DNA from: Aliihoeflea sp023389195
GTDB taxonomy: Bacteria; Pseudomonadota; Alphaproteobacteria; Rhizobiales; Rhizobiaceae
Length of the DNA: 64,000 nt
NCBI GenBank assembly: GCA_023389195.1
Contig: JAEWET010000049.1
Span: 24,814-88,813 of the forward strand
Reading direction: 5' to 3'
Shown: positions 34,636-43,084 of the stretch, in pieces
Layout: each line of letters begins with the position of its first letter
Position numbering within the stretch: the first letter of the stretch is position 1
Notes under the pieces: generated by a model
Databases searched by the model: none
The model's input: the letters and a program-made list of their open reading frames with translations, nothing else
What the model was told of the DNA's origin: nothing
Position numbers and translations under genes: made by a program

Positions 34636-36222
34636 TCAAGCCGCGTCGCGAACCTGATAGTCCTTGATCGCAGCGAAGGTCACCTGCTTCCAGCGGTCGG
34701 CTTCGTAGTTCAAGCCAAAGGCGTGTTGCGCCAGAAAGACGGGATCGCCGTCGAGATCGCGGGCGATGTCGCCCTTGTGCGCGTCGATGAAGCGCTGCAG
34801 TTCCGTCTTCTCCGCCGCAATCCAGCGGCAGACCGAAAAGCGGGCGATCTCGAAATCGACCGGCAGCGAATATTCGGCCGACAGGCGCTCCTTTAGAACA
34901 TCGAGCTGCAGCGCGCCGACCACGCCGACAATGGCGGGCGAGCCGTCTTCGGGCAGGAAGAGCTGGACGACGCCTTCCTCCGCCATCTGCTGCAGCGCCT
35001 CTTTCAGTTTCTTCGCCTTCATCGGATCGCCGAGCCGCACGCGGCGGAGGATTTCGGGCGCGAAGTTCGGGACGCCGCGGAAGAGGATTTCCTCGCCCTC
35101 GGTCAGCGTGTCGCCGATGCGCAGCGTGCCGTGGTTCGGAATGCCGACGACGTCGCCGGCGAAGGCCTCGTCGGCAGTGATGCGGCTCTTGGCGAAGAAG
35201 AATTGCGGCGCCGACAGGCTCATCTGCTTGCCGGTGCGCACGAGCTTGGCCTTCATGCCCCGCTCCAGCGTGCCCGAGCACACACGGACGAACGCGATGC
35301 GGTCGCGGTGGTTCGGGTCCATGTTCGCCTGGATCTTGAACACGAACGAGGTCATTTTCGGCTCGGTCGCATCGACACGACGGGAATCCGCCTCTTGCGC
35401 CCGCGGCGGTGGCGCCCAGTCACCCAATGCCTCGATCAGGTCGCGCACGCCGAAATTGCGCAGTGCCGAGCCGAAGAAGACCGGGGTGAGGTGCCCTTCC
35501 CGGAACGCGTTTTCGTCGAACGGCCGGCACGCTTCGCGCGCAAGGTCGAGTTCCTCGATGAACGCCTCGCGCTCGTTTTCCGGCAGCTTGCCGGCGACAC
35601 GGTTGGAATCGGGGCCATTGACCTTCGACCATTCCATATCGGCATCGCCATGGCGCACGGCGTTGTCGGCAAGGTGATACGTCCCGGCGAAGTTCTTGCC
35701 CTTGCCGATCGGCCAGGTGATCGGCGCGGTGTCAAGCGCCAGCTTTTCCTCGATCTCGTCGAGAATCTCGAACGTATCGCGCGCCTCGCGGTCCATCTTG
35801 TTGACGAAGGTGACGATCGGGATATCGCGCAGGCGGCAAACTTCGAAAAGCTTCAAGGTCCGCGGCTCGATGCCCTTGGCCGCGTCGATGACCATGACGG
35901 CGCTATCGACCGCGGACAGGGTGCGATAGGTGTCGTCGGCGAAGTCTTCGTGGCCGGGCGTGTCGAGAAGGTTGAAGACGTGGTCGCCATATTCGAACGT
36001 CATCACCGAGGTGACGACCGAAATGCCGCGCTCACGCTCGATCTTCATCCAGTCCGAGCGGGTCTGGATCTTGTCCTTCTTCGCCTTGACCTCACCGGCG
36101 AGCTGGATCGCACCGCCGAAAAGCAGGAGCTTTTCGGTCAGCGTCGTCTTGCCGGCGTCAGGGTGCGCGATGATGGCAAACGTACGGCGGCGCGCTACCG
36201 CCTCTTCGATTTTCTCGGCCAT
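34636..36222 (-). CDS. prfC: Peptide chain release factor 3
   Basis: RF3 is the GTPase that recycles RF1/RF2 from the ribosome. The 528-residue protein matches E. coli (529). G1 is AHPDAGKTTLTEK, G3 DTPGHEDF and G4 NKMDREARD; RERGISVVTSVMTFEY is the switch region of the class. The C-terminal domain ends with VFLAQHAFGLNYEADRW. It is transcribed alone on the minus strand. Confidence 0.96.
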   Translation of the reverse strand: MAEKIEEAVARRRTFAIIAHPDAGKTTLTEKLLLFGGAIQLAGEVKAKKDKIQTRSDWMKIERERGISVVTSVMTFEYGDHVFNLLDTPGHEDFADDTYRTLSAVDSAVMVIDAAKGIEPRTLKLFEVCRLRDIPIVTFVNKMDREARDTFEILDEIEEKLALDTAPITWPIGKGKNFAGTYHLADNAVRHGDADMEWSKVNGPDSNRVAGKLPENEREAFIEELDLAREACRPFDENAFREGHLTPVFFGSALRNFGVRDLIEALGDWAPPPRAQEADSRRVDATEPKMTSFVFKIQANMDPNHRDRIAFVRVCSGTLERGMKAKLVRTGKQMSLSAPQFFFAKSRITADEAFAGDVVGIPNHGTLRIGDTLTEGEEILFRGVPNFAPEILRRVRLGDPMKAKKLKEALQQMAEEGVVQLFLPEDGSPAIVGVVGALQLDVLKERLSAEYSLPVDFEIARFSVCRWIAAEKTELQRFIDAHKGDIARDLDGDPVFLAQHAFGLNYEADRWKQVTFAAIKDYQVRDAA

Positions 36223-36273
36223 GTCAGGAATCCGGTTCGTTGCCGGGCTTCTAACAAAGCCCGACCCCGAGCG

Positions 36274-37170
36274 CTAGCCCATCGCCTCCTGGACATCCTT
36301 CGCCTGCGGGATCGCGGGTTGGGCGCCGGGTTTCAGGCAGGCGAGCGAACCGGCGATGGCAGCACGGCGCAGCGCATCCTCCAGCTTCATGCCCTCGGCT
36401 AGCGAAGCGGCGAGGTAACCGCAGAAGGTGTCGCCTGCACCGACCGTGTCGACCGGCTCGATCTTCAGTCCCTGCGCTTCCAGCATGCCGCCCTGAACGG
36501 CGGCCATGACGCCGGCTGCGCCAAGCGTGACGACGATGGTCGTGCCGGTCCTGTCGGCCATTTCGCGCATGGCGGCGCGGCGGTCGGACGTGCCGACGCC
36601 CTTCAGTTCGGCATAGGCGTCGAACTCGGTCTCGTTGGCGACGACGTAGTCGGCGAGCTGCAGGAACTCGGCCGCTTCGGGCCGGAAGGGCGCGGTGTTG
36701 AGGATCGAGGTCGCGCCGACGCGCTTGGCTTCCTCGAGCGCGGCCTTGACGGTGCGCATCGGGATTTCGTGCTGGAGCAGGAGCCAGTCGCCCTTTTCCA
36801 GATGGACGTTCTTGATGTCGCCGGGAACGAGCGAGCCGTTCGCGCCCGGCACGACCGCGATCATGTTCTCCCCATCCTTGGCGACGAGGATCGTCGCGGT
36901 GCCGGTGGTGGAATGGGATTCACGCACGCCCGACAGGTCGACCAGCCCCTCGCGCAGGCACGCCAGCGCCTCGTCGGCAAAGGCGTCCTGCCCGACCGCG
37001 CCGACCATGCGGACCTCGCCGCCGGCGCGCTTGACGGCCAGCGCCTGATTGGCGCCCTTGCCGCCGGGCGAAGTCTTGAAGCCGTCGCCGGGAACCGTCT
37101 CGCCGGGGCGCGGCAAGAGGCCGACATTGGCAACGAGGTCGAGATTGATCGAGCCGATCACCGTGATCAT
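36274..37170 (-). CDS. rbsK: Ribokinase (PfkB family)
   Basis: This 298-residue PfkB-family sugar kinase starts at the ATG at 37170 (MITVIGSINLDLVANVGLLP). The substrate motif GGKGANQALAVKRAGGEV lies near residues 37-54, and the ATP/catalytic signature is DTVGAGDTFCGYLA near 234-247. RbsK phosphorylates D-ribose at C5. Ribose or ribose-1-phosphate released by the salvage genes elsewhere in the window gives a context, but no ribose transporter is adjacent. Other PfkB kinases cannot be fully excluded. Confidence 0.88.
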   Translation of the reverse strand: MITVIGSINLDLVANVGLLPRPGETVPGDGFKTSPGGKGANQALAVKRAGGEVRMVGAVGQDAFADEALACLREGLVDLSGVRESHSTTGTATILVAKDGENMIAVVPGANGSLVPGDIKNVHLEKGDWLLLQHEIPMRTVKAALEEAKRVGATSILNTAPFRPEAAEFLQLADYVVANETEFDAYAELKGVGTSDRRAAMREMADRTGTTIVVTLGAAGVMAAVQGGMLEAQGLKIEPVDTVGAGDTFCGYLAASLAEGMKLEDALRRAAIAGSLACLKPGAQPAIPQAKDVQEAMG

Positions 37171-37215
37171 GAAATTTGAGGCCTCCGCAATGTCCCTTCG
37201 CGAAACGCCTCTAGT

Positions 37216-37245
37216 CGATTTTCGCTGCAAGGGGCAGCAAAATCG
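37216..37245. repeat. Short inverted repeat upstream of rbsK
   Basis: CGATTTT(C)GCTGC and GCAGCAAAATCG pair over 12 bases with one extra C in the left arm. It lies about 45 bp upstream of the rbsK start. It could be a regulatory site or the stem of an mRNA structure from the upstream ada-like gene; no U-run follows. Confidence 0.5.
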
Positions 37246-37258
37246 TCATTCTTGGCGC

Positions 37259-37303
37259 GCATCGGACCTGCCGAAAACAGGGGGCCACTTTTCGGTCCGA
37301 TGC
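37259..37303. repeat. Interspersed palindrome at the 3' end of the ada-like gene
   Basis: Perfect 10-bp arms GCATCGGACC and GGTCCGATGC enclose GAAAA...TTTTC. The layout resembles a short palindrome (GCATCGG...CCGAAAAGTGG...) that I recall being scattered in rhizobial intergenic regions, distinct from families A-D. Its last base overlaps the stop codon of the Ada-like gene, so it could protect or end that transcript. Confidence 0.65.
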
Positions 37304-38181
37304 TAGGTCGACACCTGCCCGGCCTCCCAGCCGAGGATCGCGCGCTTGCGCGTCAGGCCCCAGTGATAGCCGGTCAGCGCGCCGGACTTGCCGAGCGCGC
37401 GGTGGCACGGCACCACGAAGGACACCGGATTGGCGCCGATCGCCGCGCCCACCGCGCGGCTCGCCTTCGGAGCGCCGATCTCGCCGGCAATGGCGGAGTA
37501 GGTCTTCGCCTTGTGCATCGGGATTTTCAACAATGCCTGCCAGACGCGAACCTGAAAATCGGTGCCTATCAGGACGACGCGCAGCGGCTCCTCCGCGCGC
37601 CAACGGGCCGGATCGAAGATGCGGGCGGCATAGGGCGCGGTCGCGCTCATGTCCTCGACATAGGCCGCGTTCGGCCAGCGGCTCGACATATCGGCAAAGG
37701 CCTCGCGCTCGCCGCCGGCATCGTTGAAGGAAAGGCCGGCAAGGCCGCGGTCGGTGACCATGACCAGCGCCACGCCGAAGGGTGAGAGATGCCAGCCGTA
37801 GCGGATCGTAAGACCCGCGCCGCGTGTCTTGTAGTCACCCGGCGACATCGCCTCATGGGTGACGAAGAGATCGTGCAGGCGGCCGGGGCCGGACATGCCG
37901 ACCTCCATCGAGGCCTCGAGCAGCGGCAGGCCTTCGTCGAGCAGGCGGCGGGCGTGATTGAGCGTGACGGCCTGCAGGAAGGCCTTGGGCGACAGGCCGG
38001 CCCAGCGGGTGAAAAGCTTCTGCAGCCCCATCGGCGTCTCGCCGACCTCGGCCGCCAGTTCGTCGAGCGAGGGCTGGTCGCGGAAATCGAGGCTGATCTT
38101 CTCGATGACGCGCCGGACGGTCTCGTAGTCGGAGCCTTCCGGCGTGATGTCCTTTTGAAGCACGGCGCTATGGGCGTTCAT
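37303..38181 (-). CDS. Ada-like protein: AraC HTH fused to O6-methylguanine-DNA methyltransferase
   Basis: The 292-residue protein has an AraC-type helix-turn-helix domain at about residues 25-120 (LDELAAEVGETPMGLQKLFT) and a C-terminal suicide methyltransferase domain with the active-site motif NPVSFVVPCHRALG and the DNA-binding AVGAAIGANP. The N-terminal zinc-cysteine (phosphotriester) domain of E. coli Ada is missing, so it should accept only O6-methylguanine and cannot sense damage in the Ada manner. Related split forms are common in alphaproteobacteria. It is divergent from parD. Confidence 0.9.
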   Translation of the reverse strand: MNAHSAVLQKDITPEGSDYETVRRVIEKISLDFRDQPSLDELAAEVGETPMGLQKLFTRWAGLSPKAFLQAVTLNHARRLLDEGLPLLEASMEVGMSGPGRLHDLFVTHEAMSPGDYKTRGAGLTIRYGWHLSPFGVALVMVTDRGLAGLSFNDAGGEREAFADMSSRWPNAAYVEDMSATAPYAARIFDPARWRAEEPLRVVLIGTDFQVRVWQALLKIPMHKAKTYSAIAGEIGAPKASRAVGAAIGANPVSFVVPCHRALGKSGALTGYHWGLTRKRAILGWEAGQVST

Positions 38182-38241
38182 GGCGATGATCTCCTGATGC
38201 CGCGAATATCGCGCGGCACGGAAGACGCCGCCACCCGATTC

Positions 38242-38282
38242 TTGACGAGTTCACCGCGGGCATTCACTATGACAATGTCATA
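38242..38282 (+). promoter_or_regulatory. Promoter with overlapping operator of parDE
   Basis: A -35 TTGACG (38242-38247) and a -10 CACTAT (38265-38270) are separated by 17 bp. The inverted repeat TATGACA-A-TGTCATA (38268-38282) overlaps the -10 element and the expected start site. The ParD start codon follows at 38296. Autorepression by the ParD ribbon-helix-helix is the usual control for this family. Confidence 0.72.
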
Positions 38283-38295
38283 CACGGAGGCCGTC

Positions 38296-38559
38296 ATGCG
38301 TGCCAGCAAACCGATCACCGTCACCCTCGGCCAGCAGCAGGCCGACGTCGACCGGCGCGTCGCCTCCGGCGACTATGCGTCGGCAAGCGAGGTTCTGCGC
38401 GCAGGCCTGCGCGCGCTCGATCGCGAGGAAGCAGCACTCAACGAGTATATGCGCCGCAAGATCCAGGAATCGCTGGATGACCCACGGCCGAGCATTCCCG
38501 CCGAGAAGGTATTTGCCGAACTCCGTGCATATCACGAGCGGCGGAAGAAGGAATCTTGA
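38296..38559 (+). CDS. parD: ParD-family antitoxin
   Basis: The 87-residue protein starts at the ATG at 38296 (MRASKPITVTLGQQQADVDR) behind ACGGAGG. The N-terminal ribbon-helix-helix, with VASGDYASASEVLRAGLRAL, is diagnostic of ParD antitoxins. The C-terminal half is helical and charged. Its stop codon TGA (38557-38559) overlaps the TTG start of the toxin, so the two are translationally coupled. Confidence 0.88.
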   Translation: MRASKPITVTLGQQQADVDRRVASGDYASASEVLRAGLRALDREEAALNEYMRRKIQESLDDPRPSIPAEKVFAELRAYHERRKKES

Positions 38560-38864
38560 GGTTCCGAGACGTCAACATTCGGCACGAGGCGCGTGCCGAT
38601 CTCTTCGAAATTTACGACTACCTTGCATCGCGCAGGAGCCGCGATTTCGCGTTTGGCTATATTGGCCGCATCGAGAAAGTCTGCGAGAGCCTCATCGAAT
38701 TTCCACACCGAGGCGTTCCGAGAACCGACCTTGGAGCGGCATTGCGCTCTCTCAACTTCGAGGGACGCGCCGTCATCGTGTATCATCTTGTCGGCGAAAC
38801 GGTCGAAATCGTTCGCATCCTGCATGCCGGTCGCAACGTGACCGCCGACCTCTTCGATCAATAG
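38556..38864 (+). CDS. parE: ParE/RelE-superfamily toxin
   Basis: This 102-residue protein starts with TTG at 38556 in a TTGA overlap with parD. It has the ParE fold pattern: NIRHEARADLFEIYDYLASR, then FPHRGVPRTDLG, and a C-terminal VIVYHLVGETVEIVRILHAG. ParE toxins poison DNA gyrase; the close relation to RelE leaves room for another target, but pairing with a ParD antitoxin supports ParE. The gene ends flush against the DUF2244 gene: the two stop codons face each other with no bases between. Confidence 0.87.
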   Translation: MRFRDVNIRHEARADLFEIYDYLASRRSRDFAFGYIGRIEKVCESLIEFPHRGVPRTDLGAALRSLNFEGRAVIVYHLVGETVEIVRILHAGRNVTADLFDQ

Positions 38865-39350
38865 TCAGCGCATCTTCGCCGTCGCCAGCGCCTGGCCGAA
38901 CGCCGCGGCGAAGCTCTCGCGGTCGTCGGGGTTGAGGAACGCGCCGATCGCCACCCGCCTTCCCTCACCTTCCACCGCCATGTCGGTGATGCCGATCTCG
39001 TCGTGGCGGGCGATGCGGAATTTGGTCCAGAACGGGTTGAAGGCGTGCGCTTCCTCGCGGCCGGATGGGGCGACCTTGCGGATGTCGAGGCGGGTGCGCG
39101 AGACGGCCACCTCCTCGCGGGCGCGGCCGGAGCGGTAGCTGGCGCGGAAAGCGAGATAGATCAGCAGGACGTCGAGGCCGAAGAAACCAAACACCGGCCA
39201 CGCGCCCATCGACAGAAACATCCCGCCCATGCCGATCCAGATGGCGACGAGCAGGCCCATCAGGACCAAGAAGCCCGTGCGCCCGAGCGAGCGGTGCGGC
39301 GTCAAAAGCGCCTTGAAGATCGGCGCGTCTTCGGCATTTGTGTCGGCCAT
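38865..39350 (-). CDS. DUF2244 integral membrane protein
   Basis: This 161-residue protein has two close membrane spans near residues 26-70 (FLVLMGLLVAIWIGMGGMFL and VFGFFGLDVLLIYLAFRASY) and a cytoplasmic C-terminal part with AHAFNPFWTKFRIARHDEIG, typical of DUF2244. Function is unknown. It is divergent from nth, with only 22 bp between the start codons, and convergent with parE. Confidence 0.85.
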   Translation of the reverse strand: MADTNAEDAPIFKALLTPHRSLGRTGFLVLMGLLVAIWIGMGGMFLSMGAWPVFGFFGLDVLLIYLAFRASYRSGRAREEVAVSRTRLDIRKVAPSGREEAHAFNPFWTKFRIARHDEIGITDMAVEGEGRRVAIGAFLNPDDRESFAAAFGQALATAKMR

Positions 39351-39372
39351 CCCTCAAATCTATAGAAGCCGC

Positions 39373-40158
39373 ATGGAAAAGCCCAAGACGAAAAACGCCG
39401 TTCCGGCGGCCGCCCGTTCAAATCTGCGCGACGCTGCGAAACGCAAGGCGAAGACGCCTGCCCGGTGCACGCGCTACACGCGGGCGGAGATTTCCGAGAT
39501 TTTCCGCCGCTTCCATGTCCAGCGGCCCGAGCCGCAGGGCGAACTGGAGCACGTCAACGCGTTCACGCTGCTGGTCGCGGTCGTGCTTTCGGCGCAGGCG
39601 ACGGATGCTGGCGTCAACAAGGCGACGCGGGCGCTGTTCGCGATAGCGGACACGCCGCAAAAGATGCTGGCGCTCGGCGAGGCGAAGGTCGGCGAACATA
39701 TCAAGACGATCGGGCTGTGGCGCAACAAGGCGAAGAACGTCATCGCGCTGTCGGAAGCCCTGATCCGCGATCATGGCGGCGAGGTGCCGGGCGACCGCGA
39801 CGAACTGGTGAAGCTGCCGGGCGTCGGGCGAAAGACGGCCAATGTCGTCCTCAACATGGCGTTCGGCCAGCCGACAATGGCGGTCGACACGCACATATTG
39901 CGGATCGGAAACCGGATCGGGCTTGCGCCGGGCAAAACGCCCGACGAGGTGGAGGACATTCTCGTCCGCATCATTCCGGACGAATACATGCGCCACGCCC
40001 ATCACTGGCTGATCCTGCACGGTCGCTATGTGTGCAAGGCGCGAAAGCCGGACTGTCCGGCCTGCGTCATCGCGGATATCTGCAAGGCGGCGGAAAAGAC
40101 GACATCCGTGCCCGCGCCGCTGATCCCGATCGAACCGCTTGAAGAGGCGCCGGCCTGA
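39373..40158 (+). CDS. nth: Endonuclease III
   Basis: This base-excision glycosylase/AP lyase removes oxidised pyrimidines. With the ATG at 39373 it has 261 residues, longer than E. coli Nth (211) because of a basic, lysine-rich N-terminal tail. The helix-hairpin-helix is LPGVGRKTANVV with catalytic K154; the catalytic aspartate is D172 in VDTHILR. The [4Fe-4S] ligands are C221, C228, C231 and C237 with the standard C-x6-C-x2-C-x5-C spacing. Its stop codon abuts that of the convergent GGDEF gene. Confidence 0.96.
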   Translation: MEKPKTKNAVPAAARSNLRDAAKRKAKTPARCTRYTRAEISEIFRRFHVQRPEPQGELEHVNAFTLLVAVVLSAQATDAGVNKATRALFAIADTPQKMLALGEAKVGEHIKTIGLWRNKAKNVIALSEALIRDHGGEVPGDRDELVKLPGVGRKTANVVLNMAFGQPTMAVDTHILRIGNRIGLAPGKTPDEVEDILVRIIPDEYMRHAHHWLILHGRYVCKARKPDCPACVIADICKAAEKTTSVPAPLIPIEPLEEAPA

Positions 40159-41256
40159 TCAGTTCGAACTGTAGAGCTTCCAGCCCTTGGTGAACTTGCC
40201 GTCCTTCAGGTCGGAATGGGTGGTGACGCGGTTGCGGCCGCCGTTCTTGGAGGCGTAGAGCGCACGGTCGGCCTTGCGGTAGAGTTCGTCCGGCCCTTTG
40301 GCCTCGGAGGCCATGCAGACACCGAAGGACACGGTGATCGGCCCGTAGTCGGTTCCCGTCTTGGCGTTGACGAAGGGGGTCTGCTCGACCGTTACGCGGA
40401 TTTCCTCGGCGAGGTCCATCACCGCCTTTTCGCTCATGCCCGTCACGATGACGCCGAACTCCTCGCCGCCGGTGCGCGCGGCCGTCACGTTGGTCGACAT
40501 CGAGGCCTTGAAGACCGAGGCGACGATCTGGAGGATGCGGTCGCCGATCGGGTGACCGTGCTTGTCGTTGACGGGCTTGAACCGGTCGATGTCGGCCAGG
40601 ACGAGCGCACCGAACATCGCCTCGCGGCGGTCGACATAGACCTCTTCCATCGCGCGATCGAAGGCGCGGCGGTTGGCAAGCCCCGTCAGGGCGTCGGTGT
40701 CGGAGAGCTTCTTGTATTCCTCGAGCTCGGCCTTCACCGCCTCCAGCTCGCTGGACTTGTCCTGCATCGTGGAGGCGACCCGGCGGGTGCTGTCGAGCGC
40801 CGTGTCCGTCGCGCTCGACATGACGCTGGCGACCTTCTGCAGAAAGTCCTGTGAAACCGTGCTGCGCGCCCGCAAGCCCTGGGACGTCACGTCGAGGATC
40901 TCGCCATATTTCTCGCGCGATGACCGTTCGCTCCGGAGCAGCAGCAGGATTTCGTCGAGCTTGAGGCTCATCGAAGCATGCGCCGTCTCGATGATCCTGT
41001 CGCCGCGCCCGCGGCCGAGGCAGCGCTCGGCCATGCGGTCGAAAGCGTCCTGACCCGGCGTCTGGCCGATTGCGGCAATCGCTTCCACCAGAGCCGGATT
41101 GGCGCCACTCAGAGCCTCGTAGACGACTTCATAGTTTCGGGGGAGCGCTTCCAAATGCATCTGGCGCAGCCGTGCGAGCACGTTTGCGCCAATATCGGCC
41201 GCAAGCGGCTCGGGCATTTCCGAAAGCTGCATTCGTACGTGACCCCCAAATGCCAC
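40159..41256 (-). CDS. Diguanylate cyclase (GGDEF) lacking the inhibitory site
   Basis: The 365-residue cytoplasmic protein has an N-terminal helical region of about 180 residues, with a coiled coil leading into the GGDEF domain (DTDALTGLANRRAFDRAM onward). The active site is GGEEF in AARTGGEEFGVIV, so it should make cyclic di-GMP. The product-inhibition RxxD motif, expected nine residues upstream, reads STNV and is absent. No membrane span or known sensor domain is seen. The start may be 41256 or the ATG at residue 9 (MQLSEMPEP). Confidence 0.92.
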   Translation of the reverse strand: MAFGGHVRMQLSEMPEPLAADIGANVLARLRQMHLEALPRNYEVVYEALSGANPALVEAIAAIGQTPGQDAFDRMAERCLGRGRGDRIIETAHASMSLKLDEILLLLRSERSSREKYGEILDVTSQGLRARSTVSQDFLQKVASVMSSATDTALDSTRRVASTMQDKSSELEAVKAELEEYKKLSDTDALTGLANRRAFDRAMEEVYVDRREAMFGALVLADIDRFKPVNDKHGHPIGDRILQIVASVFKASMSTNVTAARTGGEEFGVIVTGMSEKAVMDLAEEIRVTVEQTPFVNAKTGTDYGPITVSFGVCMASEAKGPDELYRKADRALYASKNGGRNRVTTHSDLKDGKFTKGWKLYSSN

Positions 41257-41439
41257 CTCCCGCGCAAAGCGCGGTCAGCGGGCGGACCCTAAGTCTCGCC
41301 TTTCGCTAGACTAACGTAACGTCATTGAACGGTCCGTTAATCGGCATGGAAGTCTGGCAAAGGGCTGATGCCTTCTTGAAGACCCCTGAATCCCCGCGGT
41401 CTTTTAGTGACAAAGCTGCAGTCGAGGCAAGAGCATTTC

Positions 41440-42423
41440 TCACATGGGGCGACCAGAAGGAGCGCTCTCAGCCGCTGCGGCAAGCTTTCCATCAGCTTGA
41501 AGTCGTTCGACAAATGTCGATTCGAGATGTTTTGGGGGCGATCCGACCAAGCGCCGAGCCGATTTGGTGGTCGAATGTGCGAGAACTGCCCTGGTCTTTG
41601 CCGAAATCCTGCGAAGGCGCTTCGAGCGAGACGTGGTCAGATCAAGTTCCCGTGAACGAAGAAGCAGGACGAGTGCAGCGAGGTCGTTGTGCTCGCCCAG
41701 TCTTTCCCCGAGTTCCTCAAGACGCGCCCGCTTTTTCTTTACCCGTTGCGGCCACAGCTCGCGCAGGAGCCCAAGCTGCGTCCAATGGGCCTTCACGGCT
41801 TTTCGCAGGTCGTGAAAATCCTCGTCCTGCGCCTGATCCTCGGCTCTTTTCAGGGCCCGCTTCGCCCGTCGCAAATTGGCCTTCAAGCCCGCAGCCAGAA
41901 CGATCGCAGCCGCGTCGGGTTCGGCCGGCAATTGCCAGCGCTCCATGTCGAGACGCATTTGCTCGACGCGTTCGAGCCCCTCTTCGATGCGCCCACCAAG
42001 CACATCGCCATCGATGACATGCGCGTCGCGCCGCAGTTCGAGCCGCGTCTTCAGGGCGATGAGTGCCTTCGCGTGATCGGGATGCGCGACGCGTAACCGC
42101 TCGACGGCCTCGACCAGAGACGCGGCATTGCGGGCGTCGGCGAATGAGCGGGAGAGGTCGCGCAGGCGCGCATTTTCTGCGGCGTAGAACGGCTCGTCGG
42201 CGGTGCGAAGGAGTTTGAGCAGCGCGCGCGCCTTCTTGATCGCCTTGCGTGCGTCGTGGAGGCCTTCGTCGCGGTGCGCGCGTGCATGGGCAAGTCCTGC
42301 GGAGATCGCTGCCAGGTCGTTTTGAAGGAGACGCCGCGCTTCCTTTGCGAGGGGCGCTGCGGGTCGATCCGGCGGCGCGTCATTGCCGATCCATCGGCAG
42401 GCCGTCACGCACGAGAACGGCAT
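41440..42423 (-). CDS. CHAD-domain protein
   Basis: The helical, lysine/arginine-rich protein matches the CHAD domain (conserved histidine alpha-helical domain): HARAHRDEGLHDARKAIKKA early, and EDFHDLRKAVKAHWTQLGLL in the second half repeat the H-D-x-R-K pattern. CHAD proteins bind polyphosphate. Conservation starts near WIGNDAPPDRP; the ATG at 42423 (MPFSCVTACRW) or the GTG at 42408 are the best starts, both overlapping the 3' end of the CYTH gene in another frame. The two domains are often fused in one protein, so this is a split version. Confidence 0.82.
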   Translation of the reverse strand: MPFSCVTACRWIGNDAPPDRPAAPLAKEARRLLQNDLAAISAGLAHARAHRDEGLHDARKAIKKARALLKLLRTADEPFYAAENARLRDLSRSFADARNAASLVEAVERLRVAHPDHAKALIALKTRLELRRDAHVIDGDVLGGRIEEGLERVEQMRLDMERWQLPAEPDAAAIVLAAGLKANLRRAKRALKRAEDQAQDEDFHDLRKAVKAHWTQLGLLRELWPQRVKKKRARLEELGERLGEHNDLAALVLLLRSRELDLTTSRSKRLRRISAKTRAVLAHSTTKSARRLVGSPPKHLESTFVERLQADGKLAAAAESAPSGRPM

Positions 42424-42844
42424 TGTAATAGCGCGGGTCGTCGGTGACATCCCGCCCGATCCAGTCCGGAAGCGGCCCGTCATGGACGCGCTCGGTCTCC
42501 AGTTCGGCAATCACCAGTCCCGCCAGCCGGCCGTGAAACTCGTCGATCTCGAAGGTGAGGCCCTGCCACGGCACGATGTGTCGCTGCTTGTCGATCGTGT
42601 CGGCTGCATGGGCGAGAATCGCCTCGGCGTCGGCGAGCGGGATCGCGTACTCGAACTCTTCGCGCGCCGGTCCGGCGGGGCCGAATTTGAGCGTCAGCCA
42701 CGCATCCGGGCCCGATATGCGCACACGAACCGACCGGTCCGGGGCGCTGCAGACATAACCCTGCCGCAACGCCCGAACGGAGACCGCGTGGCGGCGCCAG
42801 GTGTCCGAAGCGAGCAAAAACTTGCGTTCGATCTCGATGGCCAT
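42380..42844 (-). CDS. CYTH-domain (triphosphate tunnel) protein
   Basis: The 154-residue protein starts MAIEIERKFLLASDTWRRHA; the ExExK motif (EIERK) is the hallmark of CYTH/triphosphate tunnel enzymes. Further strands with VRVRISGPDAWLTLKFG and TFEIDEFHGRLAGLVIAELE line the tunnel with charged residues. Relatives hydrolyse inorganic triphosphate or other triphosphates. It overlaps the CHAD gene downstream, which points to polyphosphate or triphosphate metabolism. The substrate is not determined. Confidence 0.88.
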   Translation of the reverse strand: MAIEIERKFLLASDTWRRHAVSVRALRQGYVCSAPDRSVRVRISGPDAWLTLKFGPAGPAREEFEYAIPLADAEAILAHAADTIDKQRHIVPWQGLTFEIDEFHGRLAGLVIAELETERVHDGPLPDWIGRDVTDDPRYYNAVLVRDGLPMDRQ

Positions 42845-43084
42845 CGCGCTTCATATGAAACCTGCCGCCATCAAGGCAAGAGTGACCCGGCTTCACCGCG
42901 AAGCCGGGCCACCAAATTCCGCTCCCCGCTATCCCGCTGACCGCCCGGGGCGAGGGAGAAGGGTTGATCTGCCGTCAGGCGGGTGATGGACGAATGCGCC
43001 CGTCACCCCGGCAGCACCGCAACGGCCCAAGCACCCTGCGCGGGATACCGGCGCGGCGAATGACGTTGCTGCCTGAGACTTGAC

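Noticed and set aside
37303..38181. Complete Ada with methylphosphotriester sensing
   Set aside because: The N-terminal zinc-cysteine domain is absent; only the AraC and O6-alkyl transferase domains are there.
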